64,000 nucleotides of DNA from Mimachlamys varia (lineage: Eukaryota; Mollusca; Bivalvia; Pectinida; Pectinidae). The DNA lies in assembly GCA_947623455.1 (NCBI GenBank), contig OX392532.1:23658792-23722791 (forward strand). Direction: 5' to 3'. How positions within the stretch are numbered: the first letter of the stretch is position 1; each line of letters starts with the position of its first letter. The notes beneath the pieces were generated by a model. That model saw only the letters and a list, made by a program, of their open reading frames with translations, ran no database searches and had not been told where the DNA came from. Below are positions 1 through 13,100 of this stretch, in pieces. The translations under genes and the position numbers were made by a program.

Positions 1-275
1 TTGTTAGTCTGATAAAACTGTTGTTAGTCTGACTTTTTTTTTTGGTCTGACATATATTTTAAAGTCTGACATAACTGTTGTTTTGTCTGAAATATCTGTT
101 GTCAGTCTCACATAACCGTTGTTAATTTGACACAACTGTCTGATATAAAAAAGAGCGTGTTTGTTATAACTGTTTGTCTGATATTACTATTATCAGTCTG
201 AACCTAATGTGGTTAGATTGAAAGACATTTTGTTTGTCTGATATAACTTTGTTTTGTCTAGATTTTTGTTGTTAG
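1..275. repeat. Degenerate minisatellite, about 20-25 bp unit
   Basis: The first 275 bases repeat variants of 'tctgacataactgttgtt' with spacers of slightly different length. The repeats are diverged and there is no open reading frame of interest. The array runs off the left edge, so its full size is unknown. Confidence 0.7.
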
Positions 276-289
276 TTAAAAATAAAATA

Positions 290-470
290 TGTGTATACAT
301 GTATATACACAGTGTATGTATGTGTGTGTGTGTGGTGAAGGTGTGAGTGCATTTGAGTGAGGGTGTAGGTGTGTGGGTGTGGAACTAGTGTGTACGCATG
401 TGTGAAGTCGCACGTACATGCGTGCGTCTTAAGAGTGTGTGTGTGTTAGCGTTAGAGTATGCTATGTGTG
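290..470. repeat. TG-rich low-complexity tract
   Basis: Long runs of tg, gtgt and gtatgt dinucleotides and short variants. The minus-strand reading frame across it is a low-complexity artefact. Nothing else is visible between here and the first retroelement tail near 655. Confidence 0.7.
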
Positions 471-654
471 TATGTAGGTATGAAAAAGCAAATTGAATAA
501 AAAAAAAGCTAATGTTTGATGAATGATGGATGACAGCCCGCTTGTATGGGGACAAATAATTGTAAGGCTTGCTGATCCCAGGGCCCCAACTCTGGCAGCA
601 AGCCAATAACTAAATGTAAACTGGAAAATAAACAAATTGTCGTAAAAAAAAATA

Positions 655-888
655 ATATATATTCTGTATCTTTAAGTGATATGAAGATGGACGTTTTTGA
701 GTATGCTCATTAGTGTGTTTACTTGTTGTGATTGACAATGATACTCGGTTCTCATTTTGAGAACTTGATGTTTACTTGGATGTGACAAGTGGCGGGTGTC
801 GTCGATAAAGCAGAAGACGCTTACGATTTCGAGTTTGGATTATGATTATGTTGACGCTTCGGTATTCTCTTATTTTATTATTTTATTC
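655..888 (+). mobile_element. Penelope-like retroelement, 3' tail fragment
   Basis: Matches the last coding bases and 3' untranslated region of the longer copies at 2585-3812 and 22290-23965. It carries the shared block around 'ttctgtatctttaagtgata', the 'gggtgtcgtcgat' block and the terminal 'gttgacgcttcggtattctc'. An internal deletion removes about 100 bases before the terminal block. It is followed directly by a second copy. Confidence 0.75.
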
Positions 889-1405
889 CAATAAGCTGTA
901 TGTTAAAGGTGACGATTTCGATTTTCCGATCGTGAACTTTCCCTTTCTTGATCGTAACATCCCTGCTTCTCCATTCTATAGTGTTTACATGTCGCAGTTG
1001 AATCGTTATTCTGTGGCTCTCTGAATATCGAGATTTTCGTAGTTTTACGGTCGCCATCTTGATCTTATAAGGAAATATTCGGTATCTTTGTGTGTTATGA
1101 AGATAGACGTGTTTGAATGTGCTTATTATTGTAATTGTTGTGATTGTCTATGATGTCAACAGTCTCGGTTCTCATTCTGAGGATTGATGTTTACTTGTAT
1201 GTGACAAAGATTTACATGGCGGGGGTCGTCGATAAAGAAAAAGACGCTTACTCTTCTGGAACACCTGGTCTTATTCTTTTGTTCTTTTACAAGAGTCTCC
1301 GTACAAATATTTCCTTTGTTAACCTTTTGCCCCTAGTTTAATCGATTTTGAGTTAGGATTATGGTTTTCTTGACGCTATGGTATTTTCAGATATATATTA
1401 TTTTT
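889..1405 (+). mobile_element. Penelope-like retroelement, 5'-truncated 3' part
   Basis: Begins inside the C-terminal coding region (residues like DDFDFPIVNFPFLD, then a Y-x-V-Y-M-S-Q-L block) and runs through the same 3' tail as the other copies to 'tgacgctatggtattttcag'. The reading frame is broken near 1021, and the segment encoding the K-L-T-A-Q-G-F region of other copies is deleted. It abuts the previous copy head to tail. Confidence 0.8.
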
Positions 1406-1924
1406 ACAAAAGACTCACATTTACTACCCTACTAATAATAATATCAGTTTCCGTGTTTTTGGTATATAGAGCTTTCGATCACAAATGGAGTCGTAATACT
1501 ATAAATATATCCATGTATATATTTTATTTACCCCCAGTTGGAGTTCTAAATTGTATCCGCCAATTAGGTTAGAATTACCCCTGAATGCCAATCAGTACCG
1601 TTTTTTACAGAAAAGGGAAAATGTAATGCGGCTGAATCCATAATATGACTCTTCTCGCGTGGTTGATGCACCTACCAATACCGTTTGGCCAATACACATC
1701 AATTGACAATAATCTCGCAACCTGCGTATCATGACTGATGACGCTATCGTAGATTAAAGTTTTGAGAATAAAAGGATATTTCACCCCGTTGGGGTGGAAC
1801 AGTGAAATCTCTACCAGAGGTTACGAATCTTAATTGGCCAAACACGAGGTTTGCCTAGTGTTTACAGAGCCTCTAACAATGGTAGTTACTACTCCCTGCT
1901 TGATGTTCAGTATTATTGGATTGT

Positions 1925-1955
1925 ATAATGTGACCAGGTGGGGTGTTGTTCTGCT

Positions 1956-1990
<35 letters not shown>

Positions 1991-2085
1991 TAAAATCGGC
2001 AAAAAGTTCCAGACTATCGCATACACCCGGAGGCAGTCCTTAAATGACCCTGGCTGTTAATAGGACGTAAAAACAATCAACCAAC
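1925..2085 (+). repeat. SINE-like dispersed repeat with AACCAACCAA tail
   Basis: Contains the block 'gtccttaaatgaccctgg' followed by 'ggacgtaaaaacaatcaacc'. The same block recurs at 2095-2335, 6974-7160, 7432-7503, 26850-26925 and, reversed, at 48518-48766. The A-rich end with AACC units is typical of a short retroposon tail. Its centre is replaced by a long G run. Confidence 0.6.
1956..1986 (+). repeat. Homopolymer of 31 G
   Basis: An uninterrupted G run inside the SINE-like repeat. Relatives of that repeat have only three or four G at this place, so the tract expanded locally or was miscounted in sequencing. It could form G-quadruplexes. Confidence 0.9.
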
Positions 2086-2094
2086 CAAAAAAAA

Positions 2095-2335
2095 TGCGCT
2101 ATGTTCTTGTAAGCCTTCTTGCGATTGTCCTGATCTTTCGCCGATTTAAAGTGCTAACACTCTGGAGTATACTGCCAAACCCTAGAAGAACACCCCTCTC
2201 ATTAACATACTTGCTAGTTGCTCAAGTCCCATAAACTGAGCGTCAAGTAGGGGATAGAAACTACAGTTGTTAGAGACTCTGGTATGTCTCGGCCTGGGGA
2301 CAGACCCCATAGCTGTCAATGGGACGTAAAACAAC
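2095..2335 (+). repeat. Second SINE-like copy with ggacgtaaaacaacc tail
   Basis: Shares 'gtatactgccaaaccc', 'agaacacccctc' and the tail 'gggacgtaaaacaaccaaac' with the copy at 48518-48766. It is diverged, has no coding capacity, and sits head to tail with the copy just upstream. Confidence 0.5.
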
Positions 2336-2584
2336 CAAACTACACCAGCGAGATAAGGTTATTTACAACAACATTTGTGTAGATCAAGATTATAGCGTTA
2401 TATTCTAATAATGATGTATGCAAATACAATACAATAATGCATATAACACAAAAAAAACTATTCAAATGGTTCTACTGCATTTATTGCATAAGCGAGCAGA
2501 TTGAGACATTAATCTGTGTGTGACATTTGTTTTGGAATGTGGCGTTCTGCCGCAATGTAGAAATATTCAAGCACTGGGAAGCTG

Positions 2585-3812
2585 AGTGAGGGATATCATG
2601 GATTTTGAAAAACTCAAAAGATCTTCTGATCAGTCTCGAGCACCTCCTTATCAAAAATGTTTCGTCCATCAAAACATTCGATTTTTCCACCCCTACCATA
2701 CCACATGCCAAACTGAAAGAACGTCTTCGGTCTCTCATTATGAGAGATTTCTTTTCCAAGAAAGGTGAACGACGATACAAATACAGGGTTGTGAGCTATC
2801 TTGGAGCATACTTTGTGAAAAACACAACAAAAGCTAAGTTGAAATATACTGAGGAAGATATGGTACGAATGATTGAATTCCTGGTTGACAATATCTTTGT
2901 TGAGTTCGGAGGAAAGATTTTTCAACAGACTGTTGACATTCCAATGGGCACTAAATGTGCACCACTTTTGGCTGACTTGTTTTTGTTTTCATACGAGGCT
3001 GAATTTGTCGAGGGGCTTTTCAGGACGGGTAACAAAAACCTTGCCAAATCTTTCAATTTCACTTTCAGGTATATCGACGATGTGTTGTCTATAAACAACA
3101 AGAAGTTTGCTGACCTAGTCGATCGTATATACCCTACTGAACTTGAGATACAACACAACAGACTCTCCTACATCAGCTTCTTACCTCGATCTGTACTTAA
3201 ACTATGATCAACACGGCAACTTACTACTAAGCTGTATGATAAACGTGACGACTTCGATTTTCCGATCGTGAACTTTCCCTTTCTTGATAGTAACATCCCT
3301 GCTTCTCCATCATATGGTGTTTACATGTCGCAGCTGATTCGTTATTCTAGGGCTTGCTCTGAATATCGCGAGTTTCGTGATGGATGTCAACTGCTGACGA
3401 ACAAACTTACAGCAAAGGGATTCGAGAAATGCAGGTTGATGAAGACTATGGGCAAGTTTTATGGTCGCCATCTTGATATCATCGAGAAATATTCTGTATC
3501 TTTGTGTGATATGAAGATGGACGTTTTTGAGTCTGCTTGTAAGTGTGTTTACTTGTTGTGATGACAATGATGACTCGGTTCTCATTTTGAGGATTGATGC
3601 TTACTTGGATGTGACCAAGATTTACATGGTGGGTGTCGTCGATGAAGCAGAATACGCTTACTCTTACGGAATACCTGGTCTTATTCTCTTGTGCTTTTAC
3701 GAGAGTCTCCATGTAAATCTTTCCTTTGTTCCTATTTTGCCCCTAGTTTAATCGATTTTGAGTTCGGATTATGGTTTTGTTGACGCTTTGGTATTCTCTG
3801 ATTTTTTTATTG
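2585..3812 (+). pseudogene. Penelope-like reverse transcriptase, 5'-truncated and broken
   Basis: Encodes the reverse-transcriptase palm and downstream region of a retroelement. Around 2938-2990 the frame reads IPMGTKCAPLLADLF, the P-M-G-x-x-x-A-P pocket seen in Penelope-like and related reverse transcriptases, and near 3068 it reads FRYIDDVLS, the catalytic motif C. The palm frame runs to 3207. It is frameshifted after the RIYPTELEI block, and the C-terminal part resumes in another frame at 3268-3561. The start is truncated: the motif A segment (F-D-F-S-T) has lost the L-Y-T-T of the copy at 22736. The 3' end is the family terminus 'gttgacgctttggtattctc'. Family membership rests on the pocket and motif C; a Penelope-like assignment is likely but unproven. 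It lies tail to tail with SLC6 gene A. Confidence 0.8.
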
Positions 3813-3988
3813 TCTAAAGATGACACACACAAGTGCTGCAAAATGCGTTTTAAAAATATCTAAAACATGGTAAATCAAGGGATATATTCCATATATAACA
3901 AAAAAAAAATATTAATCATTGCAACATATGAAGCCATTGTCACATATAAGAAAATACACGAGAATGTTCACAAATAATTCAACTGTGT

Positions 3989-4171
3989 CTACAACATTGG
4001 TTCAGAGTCCCTAAAGTCATCGATAGCAATGCCTCCGCGACCCGTAAGATTAAACCAGAATAATTGTATCCAGGTGAAGTCTGCCGAGTGTTCCGTGTAG
4101 CTGTAGATCGCTGCGGCCTTTTCATTCGCTGGACTCCACCGTTGAGTATGTCTTGCAAGGTGTATGAGCCG
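3989..4171 (-). CDS. SLC6 gene A exon 14 (C-terminal tail, stop TAG)
   Basis: Residues 561-620. Starts RLIHLARH after the acceptor 'ccttctag' and ends DSEPML before TAG at 3991-3989. A hydrophilic cytoplasmic tail with a conserved FTW..LFWFNLTGRGG block shared with gene B. It has the same 183-base length as exon 14 of gene B. Confidence 0.93.
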   Translation of the reverse strand, partial: RLIHLARHTQRWSPANEKAAAIYSYTEHSADFTWIQLFWFNLTGRGGIAIDDFRDSEPML

Positions 4172-7100
4172 CTAGAAGGAAAATGACGTGTTTGAATTGA
4201 AATTGCTATTAATTTCATATAATATTTTAATCTCGGTAACAAGATACTGTATGCTGTCAATACAGCTGAAGGTTTGTACTTTATCTGGACTTCAGAGTTG
4301 TATGTACTTCTGCAGAAATATCTAAAATTGACAAGTGTACAGGCATACGATGAGACGAATTAATTATACTTGTTTTAACTGAACTATCATAGCATATTAA
4401 ACGTTGAGGTTAACTAGAGAATCAAACATTCAAATCGACCAAATTAAATACGCAACACAACTGCTTTGATGTGATGACTAAAAAGTTTGTGATTTTCAAA
4501 GGAATGAAACAGAACAATATTAACACGAATGAACGCTGTTGTAGTCGTTTAACAGTACATGTACCTGTTTTAACGATCCTTTTGCTTTCACTGTGACCCA
4601 AACACAGTATCCAAGAGCTGGTAATAAGGACGCAAACGTAAAACACCATCCTATAGCTCGGGCATACACAGGGTAATTGTAGTCTCCAAAGGACGGCGGA
4701 TTGTACGTAAAGATACTGACCACGAGGAGACACTGTGGAAATAAAATTGCACAAAACATTATATTTGAATACAAAGCATGAAGATAAGAATATGATTAAA
4801 GTTTGACCATTGAAATAAACTAAACTGTGTTTCAATACTGTTCATCAGATATCAATATACAAATAACTTAATAACAAGTGCTAATTGTAATGGGGTACCA
4901 TTACAGATGTCCCCCAAACCCCTTTGGTCGGAACTGATGAGCCCAATGAACTCACAATGGAAATATAGCTGACACCCCATATATCAGCGGTCATGTTGAC
5001 GAATTAGGAAACGGAGGTTACGACAATGTCCGTGGTGTCCTACTACAGTTATATATAAAATTTCATTGAAATCGGACAATATATAAATTTCGACCAATCA
5101 GAAGCCAGGAAATAGCGGCCATGTTGACGAATCACGAAACGGAGGTTACGACAATGTCCGTGGTGTCCTACTACAGTTATATATAAAATTTCATTGAAAT
5201 CGGACAATATATAAATTTCGACCAATCAGAAGCCAGGAAATAGCGGCCATGTTGACGAATCACGAAACGGAGGTTACGACAATGTTGTTGGTGTAATACT
5301 ACACATATATATTAAATTTCATTGAAATCGGACAATATATAAATTTCGACCAATCAGAGGCCTCCATTTTCGTTTCGGTGGCAACCAAACTTTACGAAAA
5401 TGTTACCATGTTATTCAGCATCCCTTAAAACACCCATGTACCAATTTTTACTGAAATCGGAGACTGAATTTTGAAAACCGGAAATTAGCTCTGGCGGCCA
5501 TCTTGGACTTCCGGTCGCGAAAAAACAACCCGTTTTCACACACCCCGCCCCTAATGAGTATGTGTGTGAAGTTTCGTGAAGATCCGTCCAGTAGTTTTTG
5601 AGAAAACGGTCGGAAACCTCCGCGGCGGAAGAAAGTGGAAGAAACAAGAAGAATAATAATAATAAGAAACCGAGCAAAAACAATATGTCCCCCCACTTCG
5701 TTTGGGGGACATAATGATATTAGTCCAATTTAAACTTATTTAGCAATAGAAAAATCAAATGCTCCTTTTTCAAATCACGCAGTTCGATAGAAAGTAATTA
5801 TGGTTTCGAAAAACAAGAAATAAGACTCGAAATCGGTGAAAATAAATAAGAGAATACCGAAGCGTTAACAAAATCATAATCCAAACTCAAAATCGATTAA
5901 ACCAGGGGCAAAAAATGAACAAGATAATATTTGTGCTAGGGAGAAAAGCTATGCCCATGTACGTACCGTGAGAAAAACAGGCATAACGAAAGCTGTACTT
6001 AAGCGGATGATGGCGGGAAGTGGCCGGTTAAGCATCAGGCGGACATCACGGTCAATTCTGTGCGTACCTGTAAAAGGAAAGAAATCATTTTTTCCCGCCT
6101 CTTATATTTCTATTTAGACATATTGTAAAACTTAGTACGGCAGGTATACTTTTTTTTTCAATGAGACAAGAAAATAAATAGAGTAAAGTCCCTTATCGTC
6201 TAGTTTTAATGCCTTTGGGGTGCATTTTGAGCTCACTTAAGGCCTGTTTGATATAATTTATACCGCTTGATAATAGATAAACATCGTTCGGCTGAGCTTG
6301 GCAGACACAAGCGGAACATAATATTTCAATTTTCAAACTACAAAACCAAGTTTTTCAATTTTCAAACTGAAAAACCAAGTTATTAGAAGACCAAACAAAG
6401 CGAATGTTTTCTGTTCCCCACATATTACTAGTCACGAACAGCATGTTCCATGTGGATGAAATGTTCTACTGATGCGGATGACTACTTCAGCCAATCGTTT
6501 CAAATTAAGTAAAATGCACAAATTAATATTATTTACCATAAATCCAGGCAAACACGATGCTCTCAGCCATACAAATCAACATGACACTCCAGGTTCCCGT
6601 GTACCAGTCCACCAGCAGGAACATGTAGACTCCTGCCTGTTATAAATACGTATTACATACAATTACTAACAATGATTAACTCGTATGCTATAACTATCTA
6701 AATTAATGCTTAGACATTGAATATGAAGATAATCGTTTTGTATTAAAGAACTTTTAGTTATTCTGTTTATTTTGGTTTTATAACCATGCTGTATATATAT
6801 GAAACCATATCAAACCTCACGATTTTGCAAAAAATATACCCACATCAACCAGAAAGGTTTATAATTATTTAATATGTGCTCGCCATATCATTGACCTAAC
6901 CTTAGCCTTTTATCAAGCTATTTTATGTCAATCTGAAAATACTTTCATAGTGATATTAGTAATGCCATGATAAGTTAATTGGTTGGTTGGTAAATGGTTT
7001 TTACGTCCTATTAACAGCAAAGGTCATTAAAGGACGGCATCCCGGTGTATGCGATACGTGTGTGTGTTGAGAGCCTGTGTATTTGAGAGGCTATACCGCG

Positions 7101-10100
7101 GCCTCCCAAATACACAGGCTCTCAACACACAAACTCACATCGCATACCCCGAGATTTGAACAACATGGCGACGCAAACAACTAATACCGTCTTCTAATCT
7201 ATAGGAACGAAACAGCTATATGATGCAGTGTAATTCATATTCATTGCGATCATATTCATGCTTCTTTTACTATGCAGTAAATCATTTGTGTAAAATTCCA
7301 AAACTGGAAATAGCGCATCCAGAACAGTCTGGATATTTCTACAAGAGCATACGAGATATTTTAAGTCTAAATATAAGCTGGACCTGTGATATCAGGCAGG
7401 AACACTATATCTTCACCTAGGGATACTCCAAGTACCTACACTGGAAAGCCGTCCTTAGATGACCCTTGCTGTTAATTGGACGTAAAAACAATCAACCAAC
7501 TAACTAACTTTTCCTCCGTCTTATATGGATCTGAACTACATCATCTTATTGGAGTAGGACATTTCTCGTGATATTACATAGGACATTACTATTTTCCATC
7601 TTTGAGTTATTGCGAGCACAGTCGTCATTACTATATTAGGATTACAATACATGACATTTGATTTATTATTTGTTATTGACTTATAAATAAATGGGTAAAT
7701 TTTGAAGATTCCTTGTTATTTTCTTGGGTTTAACCAGGTTTATTTCTGACTGTAACACTTCTGTGGACAATAAACCCACGCAGCTACACTCTTGTATGTG
7801 GTTGAACATGGCATATACAACTACCTGTGTAGCAAGTGGTAAACCGACACAAAACATCACAACACTGACAACAGCCAGGAGTGGAATCCTCCGATTGTTC
7901 AGCATTTTAGGGAACATTTCTTCAATGACCATCAGTAAAGGTTCAGTCATAACTGCCTGTAAAATGGAAAACAAAGTTAACATTGCAGCAATTCTCAAGT
8001 TGATAAACTGTCAATAACAAAACAATACAAAACGATTTTTTTAATAGGTCTCTCCTTATACATTTTTTATGTAACCCGAGCCTATTATATAAATGGCAAA
8101 CAATACTTATGATATAATTTGAAAAATAGTTTTTTTCTTTCTATCTGCATTCTAATGTTATCTTGTCTATTTGAAATATTAAATGCATTGTCCAGAAATT
8201 TATGGATGTGTTATATATCTATTATAGACCTTTGCTGACGTCAATATGGTGTTATACCGCCCTCTGTCGAATATTGACAGGGGGCGTTAGCGTATAACAC
8301 CATATTGACCGAATCAAAGGTCTTAATTTTTATATTAGATGTGAAACTTGATTTTGACGTCACAAATGCAATATTGACTCGGTGTTTCTAAAAATAGAAA
8401 CATCAGGTCGATATAACAAAATATGGACCTCCATGTGACCATATTTTAATCAATGATAATTAAGGAAAGTCAGACCGCATCTAATTAATTGATATAAGAA
8501 GTTAAATTACCAAGGCATCCATTCCCGGTAGGAGAAGGACAAGATAAAAAATCACACACCAAAGCTGCGTTAGAGGGAAATAACTCAGGGCCTTAGGAAA
8601 GGCTATAAATCCGATGGAAAAACCACCTACGAAATATAAAAAAAAATCGTCATGGGTAAGACAAAATTTAAACAATCACTATGTGAACATGTAACTGAAA
8701 AAGAAAATCTTTAAGGGAATCGTTTTCATTAGTACCACAGAATATCTATCGGGGTTACCATCTGGGATTTCACTTCGTGGAAAAATATTGAAAGGCTGAT
8801 GTGTTAATCACATAAACATGTAGCAGGTAGAATAACATAAAGACAAACTCACCCAATGTCCTTATCAATCACTAGGGACTGGGCAATACAAAGCATTAAA
8901 CATATAACCTGATTGGAATAAATATACATGCTTCAAACGTTTGACACCTCCGTGACTTTCTTTATCTACTGGAATCAAATCTGATCAATTACCAATATGC
9001 CCTTAAATATCTCAAAACAAAGCGTACTACCATGAACCATAGGGGTGGTCGGGTAGTGCAATGGATAACGCATTTGCCTTTCACCAAGGCGGCCGGGGTT
9101 CGATTCCCCGACCGGACGTGAAAAGGTATGGGGTCACCTGCCCGACCACGTGGGTTTTCTCCGGGTACTCCGGTTTCCTCCCACAATAAGACCCCTCGCG
9201 CGCTAACATCCAGGCCAACAAGAGTGATTAATATAAGTTGTACAACTTGTTTCATAATTATTGTAAAATAAATCAAGTTTATACCATGAACAATTCTGTT
9301 AAACCAATGGGAGAAAGTGTACAAGGTGTTGTCACTCTTACAATCCGATAGAAATTTTGGTCCATTGTGGCTTCCCCGCAATAACGATATGCATTTTAAC
9401 CAGACTGTATCATTCTTGACACTGATAGTATGATACACATGAAATGTTATGATATAAATTTGAAACGTCAATGTTACTGACTGACCTGATGTCATCACGT
9501 CTGGTATAGGAACACCAATTTCCTCAGCCATCACACCGAGCACGGAAAACACCACAAGGCCATTGAGTAGCCCGAACGTCAAGGTCGCCGATGTCGATAT
9601 TACAGACGATCTGTAATTTAGATGAGTTTAATATAAAATGCAGTGAATTAGTGATTTAGACATTTATTTTTTTTTTAATTTATTAATTGGTACAAGTAAT
9701 CATCCCAATATTTGCGCTAAAATATCATTGATGTCATATTACATACTTTTTGTCAAATTATTAAACTTTGCATTTCATAAAATATATATATTGTAACGAG
9801 CGAGCGTCCGGTGCCAACGTCTTACAGCCCACCCTCGAAGAAGTATGGGGTTCTTGTTTAATCAGTAAAGTGTGTTTTCTGGATTGTAACGGTCGAATAG
9901 GTTGTATCTTCTCCTTATTAGGTGCAAGAATAATGGTCAGAAATAGGTTAGTACATACTTAACAATGTGAAAACTCATTATATCCAGTAAGAGCCAAATT
10001 AACAGGTACAAATATAATTTATTACAAATATGTATTTGTGTTAAGTTAATAACAGAACACAAACCAGCACAATGATAGAGTATATTAACATTAGGCATCA

Positions 10101-13100
10101 GCACAGGTATTTGCAATTCACACATTATACAGAACTAGTTAAATTTTACTTCTAAATTCATAAATTAAAGGGGTTTTACGCACCTGACCCTTCTGCTTCA
10201 ACATTAGTTTAGAAATTTTGGATTCTTACCTTTTGGCCCCTAGCATCACTGAAGAGTCCTAGGAGAAAGAAACAGCTGTATGATGCAGTTTAATTCATTT
10301 TTTTCGGTATACTGTATCTATTACTAAATTTAAGAGGTGCAACATATGTGTGTGTTACGTCACATACTACAACTAGATCTCAAATTTTAAAGGAAAAAAC
10401 CCAAACTTATTACTGCATAATTTGTTAACTGTCAAATATTCAACTAATCACCAAAGCCTATTATTCTAAGCAAAACTAAATTAAAGTCTGTTTTATATAT
10501 GCAAGCCAGCAAAAATACCAGAAAACCTCAAATATTGAGATAATGACGAAATTTCGTTCAATAGCCAAATACTGGGATCTCACCTTGTAGCTGGTGAGTG
10601 TCTATAAATAGAAAATTAAGACGTAAGCAGTAAGCCAAATACAGAGTAATTAAAATAAAGAAAGATTCCTTTATATGTCCCGTCCAGACGCGACCGTCTG
10701 CCACTGAAGACAATGATGAACTGACGAGAGGCCCGGAGACGCTTCTTTCCCGTAGGAATGCATCAAAAAGTAATAATCCTTATCATACACAAACTTTCAT
10801 ACTTTCCGCTCAAACTAAAATAATTATACTGGGTTGAAAAATACATTTAAAACTCTTACGTAATGCTAATTAAGCTAATGACTAAAAATGGACCAGAGTT
10901 TATGGAATTCCACGCAGGAGTGACGTCATACGCGGGTAAAAGTTATGGAAACGCTTGAGAGGTCCGGGAAGCCTGTATAACGATAATTGTAAATGTGTGT
11001 ATATATATAAGTTCGCAACCGGAAGTCAAACTTTCGCTGTTACTTTGCAAACATGGTTATGCAATTTGGAAAGGATCCCTCCAGTACCTCTCAAGAAATA
11101 GCGATCACAACCTGTCACTGTCAAAATCAAAGATGGCTGGCTGTCAGCCATACTGTTTATCAGAACTGTCAAAAAATGGCACATGTACAACTAAGCACCA
11201 AGGGGAGCCTACATATAAAATTTGAGAATAATCCATCCAGTACTTCCAGATAGCAGCAGGTGAAACCACCTCTGATATACGGGGGTGACACGTCACAATA
11301 TATATGTACGCTTAACTCGTATCTGCAGCCAATGGAAAATGTGATTAAATGTGTTTTTGTAGTATTTAAAGGCCTTTCCGTTAAAAACATACTGGAAAAA
11401 GTTCGTTCGGAATTCATTGTGAGCACCCATCATCATAAGTCCTCCCCAGCCCGGACCAAGAGTTATAAACGTCTGGAAGGAGGCCTCTATCCACAACTAC
11501 AAAATACAAATAAAAATATATATTCTAGTCTTTTTAAATACTGTGATGGATGAATAAATATAATCAGATCTACACAAACAAATATTCAATCAAATTGTAT
11601 TTTATTATTTACATACTTTAAAGAAAACAACATATATTCTCTTTATACTAATTTCGTATAAATTGAACTGGTACCAGTGGATCAGCAAACCTTCTGAAGT
11701 CAGCCGACACGAAATACAGCATCCCTTTTGTGGATCCAGGTAATGTCAGGGCTCGTATCCAGATCATCACAATGAGAGCAATAGGTAGTAATGCGGTTAA
11801 ATATAGCATCTGCAGAATTTACATGTCACATTAATATCTTGGCGGGGTTTAATGCATTTCGAAACTTTGCATTTACTGAAAACATCGTTATACAAGCGGT
11901 GTTCTCATTGTTATTCAAAGCGAAGCGTCAACACTCATTCAACAAAGTTAATTTATGACGTCATAGGTAAATCACGTTTTATTTCAGGAGAATTTCTGCT
12001 TTCATACTCCTAATGAAAAGTATTTTCAGCTGGTAATGTTCATGTAGCGAATATGTAAAGGTAGTAAAATATATTGTACTATTTTCTTAGAAAATACAAT
12101 TTGTATCTAAATACATATTTTTGTTACAGTTAAGATTGCCAATATTCTGTTATTTGAAATTATTTGACCTTTTGTTACTTAGTATATTGCATGTGATTAC
12201 CTTGCCCATGCTTTCGACGCTTTTTACAATACTGATGGATGCCAGTAGTCTCACAGCGAATAGATAAGCCACGAATACTAAACTGATGGTTCCAAGGTAG
12301 TCAATCCCATCAGATATTCGTAGAATCCGATATCTGACAAAGAAAAAAATATAATAATAAAATTAAAACATAAAAAGCACATAACATGTTTCATTCATAG
12401 TATTTTTCATTAAACTTGAGTATCAACCGAACTAAATCTCTAAACCTAAACCTAAATCTAAATAAAGGCGATTGGGAGACTATTATTAACTATCGGTTAT
12501 GTTGAAACAAATCAGATAATTCTTTTATTCTGTACTTTTTCCGACAATAGAAAGTAATGGAAACATTTGAAATAGTATTCCAGATATAACATTTAAGGCG
12601 CATAGAAATATTGGAAACTTAAATAACAGTTTTAACGTCAACATAACACAGACATAATGTTAGTTTTCTTCTCCATTAAATATGCGTACATTGACGCATT
12701 CTAATGTCCATTTTAGCTGCAATCCAATCAAGTAGCTGATCAACAAATACCCTAATCTTTGTATTTTCATTAAAAAGATATTATACGACAACTATCTAGA
12801 GAACATGGATTAATTTGTCTGTAAATGTTTAAATGTATATATTGAATGTCATTTTAAAAAAATGAACAAAAACTTCATAGATCACCGTGTTGGCCTCGTA
12901 TACAAATGCTAACAACACAATATGAAGTATCAAGCCGTATTAACCGTTTTTGACACAGAGAGGTTCATTATTAACAGTTTTATTTGTCAATCAAAATAAA
13001 TGGATCGGCGTTTCTCGGGGTAATTCAATCTGATTGAAAAATCATATCCAAAAGGGGATGCATGAGCCAATCAAATTACTACTTTCAGAATCTGAAATGT

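Noticed and set aside
2614..2925. Minus-strand frames across the retroelement copies (also near 23344-23733 and 28571-28933)
   Set aside because: They are antisense shadows of the reverse transcriptase and its tail.
4422..4835. 137-codon minus-strand frame near exon 13 of gene A
   Set aside because: It overlaps exon 13 in the wrong frame; the real exon 4732-4565 is defined by splice sites, phase and SLC6 similarity.
9040..9120. Functional tRNA gene
   Set aside because: Has A and B boxes but continues directly into a SINE body, with no terminator or clean 3' end.
8989..9582. 197-codon frame taken as a gene
   Set aside because: Only its start (9582-9486) is coding, as part of exon 8 of gene A; the rest reads through the intron and an antisense SINE.
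11169..11553. Frames of 85-97 codons around exon 7 of gene A
   Set aside because: Wrong frame or strand, or continuing past the exon 7 donor; they add nothing to the spliced exon.
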